The position numbers were made by a program, and so were the translations under genes. The notes below the pieces were generated by a model that was given only the letters and a program-made list of their open reading frames with translations, had not been told where the DNA came from and searched no databases. From Pyxidicoccus caerfyrddinensis (lineage in GTDB: Bacteria; Myxococcota; Myxococcia; Myxococcales; Myxococcaceae), in the NCBI RefSeq assembly GCF_010894405.1, contig NZ_JAAIYA010000013.1, forward strand, positions 1-64,000: DNA of 64,000 nucleotides. Reading direction: 5' to 3'. This document shows positions 42,321-51,500 of the stretch, piece by piece. Numbering within the stretch: the stretch's first letter is position 1; the number at the start of each line of letters is the position of its first letter.

Positions 42321-43148
42321 CTACTGCCGCACGGCCCGGGCATATTGTCCTGGCGTGAGTCCGACGATGCGCTTGAAGTGGCGGTTGAGTTGGCTCTGGT
42401 CGTAGAGGCCCACCTCGGCGGCGACGTCTCCGGCCGCCATGCCCTGGGACAGCAGCGTCCGGGCCCGCGCCACGCGCAGGTGCGTGACGTAGTCATGGGG
42501 CGGCAGGCCGAACTCCGCGCGGAACACGCGCAGCAGGTGGAAGCGATTCAGGCCCACGCTGCTCGCGAGCGCGTCCAGGCCCACGTTCTCCGTGACGCTC
42601 GCGCGCAGGAAGTCCCGCGCGCGCAGCGCCGCGGGCCGGTGCTCGGGACAGTCCGAGGAAGGGGAGCGCTCCGCGTACTCCGTGAGCAGCGCGTCGAGTG
42701 TCTCCGCCAGCAGCGACTCGCACTCCAGGCGGTTGGATGAGCGGCGTGAGAGTGCCGCGTGCAGGGCCAGTGCAGCGGACTCGCACCGCCCCGTGCCCCG
42801 GCTCAGCGCGGTGCTCAGGTGGGGCGACGCGGGGAGGCAGAGCAGCCTCGCGGCCTCGCCCACCAGCCGGGGCGCGAAGGCCACGGACTGCGCCGTGACG
42901 GGCGCGTGCACGCGGACATCGCGGTGGACCTCGCCCGGCTCCTTGAGCTTGAGCTGCCTGCCGGGGCCATGCGTCCACACGCGCTTGCGGTACCAGAAGT
43001 CGAAGGCGCCCGCGTGCGTCACGGTGATGCCGTACTGGACGGAGTGGCCGGACCACAGCCGCGTGTCTTCCTCCACGCGCACCACCTGCACGTCCGGCAG
43101 CAGGGGCGGGCGCCAGAGGGTCACGGTGGGAACGGGAGCACTCCGCAT
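42321..43148 (-). CDS. AraC family transcriptional regulator
   Basis: A 275-residue regulator. The N-terminal part is a cupin-like sensor domain (GAFDFWYRKRVWTHGPGRQL region). The C-terminal AraC double HTH has LDALASSVGLNRFHLLRVFR and VGLYDQSQLNRHFKRIVGLT, ending in TPGQYARA, a standard AraC finish. It lies 30 bases upstream of, and in the same direction as, the His-rich EamA gene, which it may control. Start at ATG 43148; the frame is open to 43649. It is divergent from the YjbR gene. Confidence 0.88.
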   Translation of the reverse strand: MRSAPVPTVTLWRPPLLPDVQVVRVEEDTRLWSGHSVQYGITVTHAGAFDFWYRKRVWTHGPGRQLKLKEPGEVHRDVRVHAPVTAQSVAFAPRLVGEAARLLCLPASPHLSTALSRGTGRCESAALALHAALSRRSSNRLECESLLAETLDALLTEYAERSPSSDCPEHRPAALRARDFLRASVTENVGLDALASSVGLNRFHLLRVFRAEFGLPPHDYVTHLRVARARTLLSQGMAAGDVAAEVGLYDQSQLNRHFKRIVGLTPGQYARAVRQ

Positions 43149-43226
43149 GCCTGGCAGGGTAGCGAATTTCCAAGCTCGCGGCGCGGCGGCCATGCTTGCC
43201 TGTGGCTTGCGAGGAGGCACGGAACC

Positions 43227-43622
43227 ATGGCGACACGGGGCACGCGGAGCACGACACGCAAGGCCAGCAAGCCGGGACTGACGTTCGATGCGGTGCGCGA
43301 GCTGGCCCTGGCGCTGCCCGGCATGGAGGAGGGCACGTCCTACGGCACGCCCTCCTTCAAGGTGCGCAAGAAGTTCATCGCGCGGCTCCATCCGGACGGG
43401 GAGTCCCTCGTCCTCAAGGTGGACCCGGAGGCCCGCGAGGTGCTCACCCGCGCCGAGCCGGAGACGTTCTTCATCACCGAACATTACGCCGGCTACCCCG
43501 AGTACCTGCTCGTCCGCTTGTCGAAGGTCCGCCGCGAGCTGCTCGCGAAGCTCGTCGAGGAGGCCTGGCGCAAGGCCGCCTCCAAGCAGCATCTGGAGGC
43601 GCGGGCGAAGCAACCTGGATGA
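43227..43622 (+). CDS. MmcQ/YjbR family protein
   Basis: A 131-residue small alpha/beta protein. LTFDAVRELALALPGMEEGT, then SFKVRKKFIARL, then EYLLVRLSKV and a helix near the end fit the YjbR (DUF419, CyaY-like/MmcQ) family, possible DNA- or nucleotide-binding proteins without a firm role. It starts at ATG 43227 after GAGGAGGCACG; the frame is open far upstream, but only this start gives the family N terminus. It is divergent from the AraC gene. Confidence 0.8.
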   Translation: MATRGTRSTTRKASKPGLTFDAVRELALALPGMEEGTSYGTPSFKVRKKFIARLHPDGESLVLKVDPEAREVLTRAEPETFFITEHYAGYPEYLLVRLSKVRRELLAKLVEEAWRKAASKQHLEARAKQPG

Positions 43623-43768
43623 CGCGCCCGGGCGCGCGGCTGTCTCCACGCCAACACCCCACTTCCCTTCACGTTCGGAGGACCTCCGCGCCCGACACGT
43701 GATAACGACGCGAGAAAGCGCGAGGGCCGGCGTATGCTGGCCGGTCTGACCGAACGGGGAGGCAGGAC

Positions 43769-44968
43769 ATGGCTGGAGCGGCAGGTGGCCAGGGTGAAGG
43801 CAACGGGCGCATCAACACGCCCGCCGAGGGGGCCTTGCGGGCGGTGCGGTCGCTGGTGGAATTGCAGGAGACGGACCGCGCTACACAGCTCTACGAAGAG
43901 CTGGGCGCCGCGCAGCGCGAGCGCCTGAGGCGCGAGGCCGCCCAGCGGCCCGTCAAGGAGCGGCGCGGCCTCGTGGAGGTGCTGCGGCGCGCGAGGGACT
44001 TCCTCGGCGCGGCCCGGCTCATGGACGGAGACGGCGAGGACGCCACCGTCGCGGACCTCTACGTCCAGAGCGGACAGTACCTGGAGGCCGCCGAGGCCTA
44101 CCTGCGCGCCAATGAGTCGGAGCGCGCCGCCGCCGCCTTCGAGCGCGCCGGGGCGCTGGAGCGTGCGCTCGACGTGTACCGGGGCCTGGGCGCGCGCGAG
44201 TCCATGGCGCAGTGCCTGGTGCGGCTGGGCCGGCCCTTCGAGGCGGCGGACCTCTACCGCGAGCTGGGCCAGGCCCACGCGGAGGTGGAGGCGCTGGGTG
44301 GAGTGAAGGCGGAGGACTCGCGGTACGTGGAGGCCGTGCTGCGTATCAGCACGCTGCTGGACGCGGAGGGCTTCACCCACCGCGCGCTCGCCGTGCTGGC
44401 GGACGCGCTGAGCAGCTCGGAGGAGGCGCGCGCCGACCCGACCCTGGTGACGGAGAAGGCGCGGCTGTTGCGCCGCATGGGCATGGAGGCGGAAGCCGAG
44501 GCCATGCTGCTGCGCCGCTCGGCGGGCGCGTCCGCCCCTGCGGCCAATGGCTACCGCTTCCTCAAGGCCATCCCCATCTTCGGCGAGCTGTCGCTGGAGG
44601 ACATGAAGGACCTCTACCGGCTCGCCCGTCAGGTGGTCATCGCCCCCGGCACGGTGCTCCTGGAGAAGGGCACTCCGGGCACGGGCCTCTTCGTGCTCCT
44701 GGACGGCATGGTGGACGTCTTCACCAGCCCCGATGACGATGCCCGGCACCTCAACACGCTGGGGCCCGGCGAGTACCTCGGGGAGATTTCCCTGGTGCAG
44801 GACGCGTCCATCTCGGCGCACGTCCGCGCCCGGACGTCCGTGCGGGCGCTGCGCATCAGCCGCTCCGACTTCGAGCACTACCTGGACACCCACGAAGCGG
44901 CCGCGCTGCGCATCTACCGGCTCTTCACGCAGAACCTCGCCGCGCGCGTCCGCGCCCTGAGCACCTGA
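43769..44968 (+). CDS. TPR-like protein with cyclic nucleotide-binding fold lacking the phosphate-contact Arg
   Basis: A 399-residue soluble protein. Residues about 20-255 are short helical hairpins (TPR-like). The C-terminal part (about 265-395) is a CAP_ED/cNMP fold with the cassette G338-E339-I340, but the Arg that grips the cyclic phosphate in CRP and PKA (as in PRAA) is replaced by I348 in the stretch VQDASISAHVRA. It may bind no cNMP, another ligand, or act as a docking module. There is no HTH. GGGGAGG precedes ATG 43769. It lies 60 bases before dbpA. Partner unknown. Confidence 0.75.
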   Translation: MAGAAGGQGEGNGRINTPAEGALRAVRSLVELQETDRATQLYEELGAAQRERLRREAAQRPVKERRGLVEVLRRARDFLGAARLMDGDGEDATVADLYVQSGQYLEAAEAYLRANESERAAAAFERAGALERALDVYRGLGARESMAQCLVRLGRPFEAADLYRELGQAHAEVEALGGVKAEDSRYVEAVLRISTLLDAEGFTHRALAVLADALSSSEEARADPTLVTEKARLLRRMGMEAEAEAMLLRRSAGASAPAANGYRFLKAIPIFGELSLEDMKDLYRLARQVVIAPGTVLLEKGTPGTGLFVLLDGMVDVFTSPDDDARHLNTLGPGEYLGEISLVQDASISAHVRARTSVRALRISRSDFEHYLDTHEAAALRIYRLFTQNLAARVRALST

Positions 44969-45028
44969 GGCGGCCTGCGGGCACGCCGTCGTGATACTCC
45001 AGGCTCCCTTTCTTCATTCGAGGCAGAG

Positions 45029-46417
45029 ATGGACATCGCCGCGCTCCCGCTCGCACCGCCCCTGCTCCAGGTCCTGGAGGAGCTGGAGTTCAAGACCGCC
45101 ACGCCCATCCAGGAGCAGAGCATCCCCGTGCTCCTGCAGGGGCTGGACCTCGTGGGCCAGGCCCAGACGGGAAGCGGCAAGACGGCGGCCTTCGCACTGC
45201 CCATCCTCCAGCGGGTGCGCCTGCCGAACCGCCGGCTCCAGGCGCTGGTGCTCTGCCCCACGCGCGAGCTGTGCGCCCAGGTGGCCGGGGAGATTCGCCG
45301 CCTGGCCCGCAGGCTGCCGGGCCTCCAGGTGCTCGTGCTCTCGGGTGGGCAGCCCATCCGCCCCCAGGTGGACGCGCTGGAGAAGGGCGCTCACATCGGC
45401 GTCGGCACGCCGGGCCGCATCCTGGACCTGTTGGACCGGGAGGTGCTGGACCCGCGCACGCTCGCCACGGTGGTGCTGGACGAGGCGGACCGGATGCTCG
45501 ACATGGGCTTCCGCGAGGACATGGAGCGCATCCTCTCCGTCACCCCGGCGTCGCGGCAGACGGTGCTCTTCTCCGCCACCTTCCCCCCGGACATCGAGGC
45601 GCTCAGCCGCACCTTCCAGAAGAAGCCCGTGCGCGTGACGGTGGAGGCGGCGGCTGGCTCGGCGCCGGACATCCGGCAGCTGCGCTACGACTGCGCGGTG
45701 GAGGAGAAGCCGGAGTTCCTGGTGCGCATCCTCCGGCAGTACCAGCCGGGCTCCGCCATCGTGTTCTGCAATCACAAGATTGAAGTCACGAACGTGAAGC
45801 AGTCGCTCACCGAGGCGGGCGTGAGCGCGGACGGTCTCCAGGGTGACTTGGAGCAGTTCGAGCGCGACCGGGTCATGGCGAAGTTCCGCAACGGGAGCAC
45901 GCGGGTGCTCATCGCCACGGACGTCGCGGGGCGCGGCATCGACGTGGAGGCGCTGGACGCGGTCATCAACTTTGATCTGCCCCAGCAGCCGGAGCCCTAC
46001 GTGCACCGCATCGGTCGCACGGGGCGGGCGGGCAGGGCGGGCCTGGCGATTGCGCTCGTCACCCCGCGCGACACGCGCAAGCTGGAGGACATCGAGCACG
46101 CCACCGGCGTGAAGCTGGAGCGCGGAGACCTGGAGGCGCTGCCATCAGCCGATCCTCGCAACGCGGTGAAGCTGGATTCCACGTGGGAGACGCTGTGCAT
46201 CTCCGCGGGGCGCAAGGACAAGATGCGCCCCGGAGACATCCTCGGGGCGCTGACGGGCGAGGCCGGAGGGCTGAGTGCCTCCGACGTGGGGAAGATCGAA
46301 ATCCAGGACCGCCTGTCGTACGTCGCCGTCGCGAAGCGCGTCGCGAAGGTCGCGTTCCAGAGACTGAGCGAGGGACGCATCAAGGGGCGCAAGGCCCGCA
46401 TCGAGCGGGTGAAGTAG
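45029..46417 (+). CDS. dbpA: ATP-dependent RNA helicase DbpA (23S rRNA-specific)
   Basis: A 462-residue DEAD-box helicase with Q-motif TPIQEQSIP, Walker A AQTGSGKT, DEAD, SAT and HRIGRTGRAGR. The last about 75 residues are a DbpA RNA-binding domain (SAGRKDKMRPGDILGALTGE), which in E. coli recognises hairpin 92 of 23S rRNA during assembly of the large subunit. ATG 45029 gives the normal N terminus. It ends only 12 bases from the convergent lysozyme gene stop. Confidence 0.93.
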   Translation: MDIAALPLAPPLLQVLEELEFKTATPIQEQSIPVLLQGLDLVGQAQTGSGKTAAFALPILQRVRLPNRRLQALVLCPTRELCAQVAGEIRRLARRLPGLQVLVLSGGQPIRPQVDALEKGAHIGVGTPGRILDLLDREVLDPRTLATVVLDEADRMLDMGFREDMERILSVTPASRQTVLFSATFPPDIEALSRTFQKKPVRVTVEAAAGSAPDIRQLRYDCAVEEKPEFLVRILRQYQPGSAIVFCNHKIEVTNVKQSLTEAGVSADGLQGDLEQFERDRVMAKFRNGSTRVLIATDVAGRGIDVEALDAVINFDLPQQPEPYVHRIGRTGRAGRAGLAIALVTPRDTRKLEDIEHATGVKLERGDLEALPSADPRNAVKLDSTWETLCISAGRKDKMRPGDILGALTGEAGGLSASDVGKIEIQDRLSYVAVAKRVAKVAFQRLSEGRIKGRKARIERVK

Positions 46418-46429
46418 CGCCCCCCCACC

Positions 46430-48541
46430 TCACGCGCCCGGCTTCTTCCAGTCCGTCTTCGCGGCGTACAGGAAGAGCGCCTTGCGCCACTCGTTGCGAG
46501 TGTCCTCCTTGTTCTGGGGCTTGGTCCGGCACTCGATGGAGGCCTTCGTCCAGTTGCGGGCCTTCACCGCCGCGATGAGGTTCGTCCACTTGGTGGGCAC
46601 GGACGTGCCGACGTTGTACGTCACGTCGAGAATCCCGCGACGCGCGGCCCGGGGATACGTCTCGAAGTCGGGGAAGCCGCTCTTCACGGCGGGCAGGAAC
46701 TCCTTCTCGTAGCGCTCCTTCGCCAGTTGCTTGATGTACGCGTCGGTGAGGGCAATCTTCGGCCGCTGCGCGTACTCCGTGTAGAAGAGCTTCGCGGGCA
46801 TGGCCTTCACCTTGTTGAAGGCCTCGGTGATTTCGGCGGCCGTGGCGGCCCGGCCCGCGTCCAGGTTCTGGAAGGGGTGCGTCTTGGCGGCAATCTTGTC
46901 GCCGACGGACTTGGGCTCGATGTGCTTGAGCAGGTTGCCCGCGCCCACCGTCACCCAGCCCTCCGTGTCCAGGTACATGTACGGCACCACGCCCTCCCAG
47001 GCGATGATGTCCAGCCACATGTCGTCGAAGGTGATGGGCGTCTTCGGGTCGCCCACCTCGGGGCCGGGCGCCGGAGCGACGGAGACGCCCCGCTTGCGCC
47101 GCGTCGGCTTGGGGGGCCGCGTCGCCAGCGTGGTGGCCTCCTCCGAGCAGACCCACTGCGCGTCCACGTCCCAGGACAGCTTGTCGTCCTTGAAGGGGGA
47201 GTACTTGTTCTCGTCGAAGTCGAGGTAGGGCTGCACGGGGCCCGGCTTGCCCTCGCGCGTCGCCGCCACCAGCGTGACGATGGCGTAGCCCCTCGGCTTC
47301 GCGACGGTGGAGCTCTGCGCCAGGTTGATGCCCCAGTGCCGCTCGCCCAGGTGGGCCTCGAAGATTCCGTCCGCCCCGAGCTGCACCCGGACGGTGGCGG
47401 TGCGCTTGTCCTCCGCGTGGGGAGTCGCCGCGCCGGCCTGGGCCGTGGGCATCAGCGGAGAGAAGGGTGTGGCCGGTGTCATCAGCGGCGACGGCGTCAG
47501 CAGCGGCGTGGCCGTCCCCGGCGGGGGCGCGGCGGGCTCCACCACCGCCACCTCCAGCAGGAGGTGCGCGCGCGGGGCCACGCCGACAATCTTCCCGTGG
47601 ACCTCCCAGGTGCCATCCCAGGACTGGTCGTACTCGACGCGCAGCTCTTCCAGCTGCGGCTTGGGCAGCTTGAGGAACTCCTTGTCCTCCAGCAGCAGCG
47701 TCTGCGGGCCGTCCGGGCGGCTGCGGCCCCAGAGCTCCCAGCCGAACTCGTAGCTGCCTTCCTCCTCGTCGCCCACGTCCGCGAAGCGCTCGCAGGTGTC
47801 ATCCGTGAAGCCGATGGCCCAGTCCACGCTGCTGTTGCTGCGGAACACGTAGAAGGCGGCGGGCGCCCACCGGTGCGTGAAGGCATACCGGCCCGCGGCG
47901 GACGGCACCTCGCCGGAGCCCTCGTCCAGCTCGACGACGCGCAGCTCCAGGTCCGCCTTGTTCAGCACGGATGCGAACTGGGGAACGAACGTCACCAGCT
48001 CACCGATGCGGATGTTCGTGCCCGCGGGCTTCTTCGGCTTGATGGCGCAGGGGTTGTTGAAGCGGATGGCGGGGGCGAGCTCGGACGCCTCCGCGTGGGG
48101 GAAGCGAGGCGTGACGGAGTAGCCCAGCAGCCCCTGGTTGATGAGCTTGTGCGCCACCAGGTCGACGAAGGGCGTCTTGTTGTCGACCAGGACCTGGAAG
48201 CGGCCGTTGGCGTCGACCTTCAGCTGCGCGTTGCCCACGGGCACTCCCAGCGGCGAGCCCGTCCCGTGCTGTACCAGCCAGGACAGCTCGCATGGCAGCG
48301 TCACGCCGGGCTCGAAGTTCACCGCCTTTCCGCGGATGGGCACCTCGATGAGCAGCTCGCTCGGGTTGTTGAGCTGCCGCACGGCGGCGGGGTCCGGCGG
48401 GTCGAACTGGAGGGACGTGCGCGGCACGAGCACGAACGACAGCGCGTCCCGGTAGCCCGCGCTCACGTGGGTGGCCTCGGTCTCCTGGGGCGCGGTCCAC
48501 GTGGGCGCCGCACCGTTCTGCTGGGAGTTCTGTGGGGGCAT
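46430..48541 (-). CDS. Large protein with C-terminal T4-type lysozyme (GH24) domain
   Basis: A 703-residue protein. The last 200 residues are a T4-type muramidase: WEGVVPYMYLDTEGWVTVGA carries E516, D525 and T531, matching the T4 residues E11, D20 and T26. LDVTYNVG and the final helix also align. The first about 500 residues are beta-rich, with a Pro/Ala/Thr stretch near 340-370, and match no family I know. There is no signal peptide, so delivery must be non-Sec. It is last in the five-gene cluster, 26 bases after the M15 gene; ATG 48541 has no clear Shine-Dalgarno sequence. Confidence 0.82.
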   Translation of the reverse strand: MPPQNSQQNGAAPTWTAPQETEATHVSAGYRDALSFVLVPRTSLQFDPPDPAAVRQLNNPSELLIEVPIRGKAVNFEPGVTLPCELSWLVQHGTGSPLGVPVGNAQLKVDANGRFQVLVDNKTPFVDLVAHKLINQGLLGYSVTPRFPHAEASELAPAIRFNNPCAIKPKKPAGTNIRIGELVTFVPQFASVLNKADLELRVVELDEGSGEVPSAAGRYAFTHRWAPAAFYVFRSNSSVDWAIGFTDDTCERFADVGDEEEGSYEFGWELWGRSRPDGPQTLLLEDKEFLKLPKPQLEELRVEYDQSWDGTWEVHGKIVGVAPRAHLLLEVAVVEPAAPPPGTATPLLTPSPLMTPATPFSPLMPTAQAGAATPHAEDKRTATVRVQLGADGIFEAHLGERHWGINLAQSSTVAKPRGYAIVTLVAATREGKPGPVQPYLDFDENKYSPFKDDKLSWDVDAQWVCSEEATTLATRPPKPTRRKRGVSVAPAPGPEVGDPKTPITFDDMWLDIIAWEGVVPYMYLDTEGWVTVGAGNLLKHIEPKSVGDKIAAKTHPFQNLDAGRAATAAEITEAFNKVKAMPAKLFYTEYAQRPKIALTDAYIKQLAKERYEKEFLPAVKSGFPDFETYPRAARRGILDVTYNVGTSVPTKWTNLIAAVKARNWTKASIECRTKPQNKEDTRNEWRKALFLYAAKTDWKKPGA

Positions 48542-48567
48542 GGTTCGGGAGCGGCTGTGCGCCGTGG

Positions 48568-51500
48568 CTAGAGGCCCAGTTCTTCAATCGTGATTTGCGG
48601 CGTGGTCGGCTCGTCGAGCACGACGCCCAGCACCGGCCGGGGCGCGCCCGCCCGGTCCGGCCGGCGGCGCCACGTGAAGCGGAAGGGGCCACCGGCCTTC
48701 TTCAGCGCCACCTTGGGGACGGACGCCTCGAACACTCCCAGCTCCGTGCAGCGCCCGTAGGCGGGGTCGCCCGGCGTCTTGTAGCGGATGGCGCTGTTGA
48801 CGGTGGTGTCCTCCACCCACTGGCCCGTCGTCGCATCCAGCTTCTCGCAGAGGATGCGGAAGTCCGCGTCGGTGGGAATGAAGTGCCCCTTGCCGGTGAA
48901 GGCCAGGTCCTTGGCGCGGACCTCGTGGGTGAGCGCTTCCAGGCGCGGCTCGACCTTGACCTCCAACGTCACCGGCGGGGGCGGCGTCAGCACCTTGCCG
49001 GCCTGGGACACCTCGGCGGTGAACTTGAGCGGCCCGCCCCACATGGCGGGGATGCGCGCGCCCTGCCCGTCGACGAGGGGCCAGTCCGCCTGGAGCACTG
49101 TGCCCACGCGCTTGCTCTGCGACGCGCCCGCGAGCTTGAAGAGGGGTTCGCCCGCCTTCCACTGGTTGGCGTCTCCGTGGAGCGGCACCTCGGTGCGCAG
49201 CTTGTTGCCACCCATCTTGAACTGGATGTCGCCGAACTCGAACCGGGCCACCGGGGGCAGGGCCTTGTCCGCGACGACCTCGAGGAAGTCGTTGCCACAC
49301 GCGGCCTTCAGTTGCGCCGCCGACGCGGTGAACACGTCCGGCACACCTTCCACGGGGGTGAGTGTCCCGGACTGGTGGAGCGCGTGCCCGGTGTTCGGGA
49401 CGATGAAGCGGGGGCGAACGTGGAGCGTCTCTCCGGCCGTCTCGCCGTTGAGGGCCTCCGCGGCCAGCCGTCCCAGCGCGGGGGCCGGGTCGAACTCGAG
49501 CTGGAGCACGCCGGTGGCCTGGGTCGGCGGGTGGTAGGTGATGCGGATGGCCACCTCGGTGTCGTCGCGGGTGATGGTGAACAGCCCGGGCGGGTCCGAG
49601 GGTGGCAGCAGGGCCACCTTCTGCATGAGCGTGTCGAGCGCGGCGGGAGTGCCCAGGGAGGGGCCGACGAGGAGCGAGGTGCCGAGAGCCGACAGATACT
49701 GCACCCTGAGCTGGAGGTCCTTCCCCCCGGGCGTCGTCGGCTTGCACTTGTCACGCAGTTGCTGGAGCCGCAGGGCCAGGGGGACGGAGAGCTGGAACTT
49801 CGCCTCGTTACCGTCGAAAATCATCCCTCGGGTGGGGTGCTTCAGGAACTCGTTGAAGGAGAAGTTCGGGGTGACCTTCGGGTTGGTCCCCTTCTTCTCC
49901 ACGCCCACGATGAAGTCGTTCTTGTACTTGAGCCCGCCGGCCGTCGACTCCTCCGGGGGGCGCTGCGCGACGACGGGCACCGCCAGGGTGGCGGGAAGCG
50001 GCGGCACGTCGGCCGGAGGCTGGCCCTTCGGGGGCACCTTCCAGTACTCGAAGACGACGTAGCCCGCGAGCGCAACGGGCCAGTGGTCGCTCACGACGAA
50101 GCTGCCGGTGGTGAGCGGGCGGAACGGTCCCTGCTTCGAGGCGGCCTTGACCTGCTTCGTGCCGAGCAGGAAGGGCTGCCCGGTGAGCACGGGCCTGGGC
50201 ACCTCGAACGTCGTCGCCTGCGTCTGTGCGGGGACGAAGCGCTTGTCGTCCGCGCCCGTCGCATACACCTCCCACTGTCCCCACGAGGGGATGCGGATGC
50301 GCGCCCGAGCGACACCCTCGTCGTAGGGGGCCTTGCACAGGATGCGCGGCGGCCCCGCGGCTCCTTCGCCCTTCGGCGCCAGCCAGAAGGTGACGTGGGC
50401 ACCCTCCGTCCCCTCCGTGGTGCCGTAGCCGTGTTGCACCAGGACGGCCAGCACCTCCAGGCCAGACAGCGCCGTCGCTTGCCTGGAGAGCAGTCCCAGG
50501 TAGAGCGGCTTCTCGTTGCTCTCGTCGCGCTTGAGCGTGGCCGGAGGCCACTCCTTCTTGAGGGCGATGCGCTCCTTCTCCAGGAGCAGGTCCACCAGCC
50601 ACAGCGCCGTGACGGGGTGCATGTTGACGATGGACGCATCTTCGGGAAGCCGCCCCGCGTCCGCCCCGAAGAGGCTCTTCTGCTCGGCCCCCAGCACGGG
50701 GACCTCGCCGAATGGGTCCTCCCGCGTCGCCGGGCGTGCCCACCAGCACAGCGGCAGCAACTGCTTCTTCAGGCGCTCGACGCTGAAGTCGGGGTCGTCC
50801 TTGAGGTGCTCGAAGAGCATTGCCTCGTCGCGCGCGGCGAGCTGCTCGCCCAGGCCCTTGGGCGTCCACTCGTTGAGGTGGTCCAGCACCAGGTTGCGCC
50901 AGCGGTGGCCCGCGGCCTTCTGGAAGAGCTTCGTGCGGCTCTCCAGCCGCTTCTCGCGGAGCACCTCCGGCGCCACCTCCACAGTGTCGGCGAAGAAGTC
51001 CGCGGACCAGAGCGCCAGTGCGTCCGCGTCCGCGGGCACGTTCAGCGTCACGTCCAGCTTGGACTGGTTCTTCGGATTGAGGGGGATGACCTCCTTCGAG
51101 AGCGGCTTCCCCGCCTTCTTGTAGAGGACCTCCAGGGTGCACTGCCGGCCCGGTGTCCCCGCGAACTTGTGCTTGTTGTCGAGCGTGAGCGGGAGGGGCC
51201 AGGTGAACGCCTTCTCGCGGGCTGCGTCCGCCGAGAAGAACTTCGTGCCGTCGTTGAAGTACTCCTGGAGCGTTCGGCCGTACTGCGCCCGCTTCAGCGC
51301 CTTGACGACCTCCACGCCGGTGGAGCCGAGGATGGTGTTGACCTCGTTGTCGGCGCTCGGCGCCCCGTCCGAGGGCATCTGCAGGAAGTTGTCCGGGCGC
51401 TGTTCCTTGACCTCGAGGAGCAGCTGCTTGAGCGCCGGGTCCTGCTGGGTGAGGAAGTGGAAGCCGCCGTCGTCGCCACTCAGGGAGAACAGCTCCCAGT

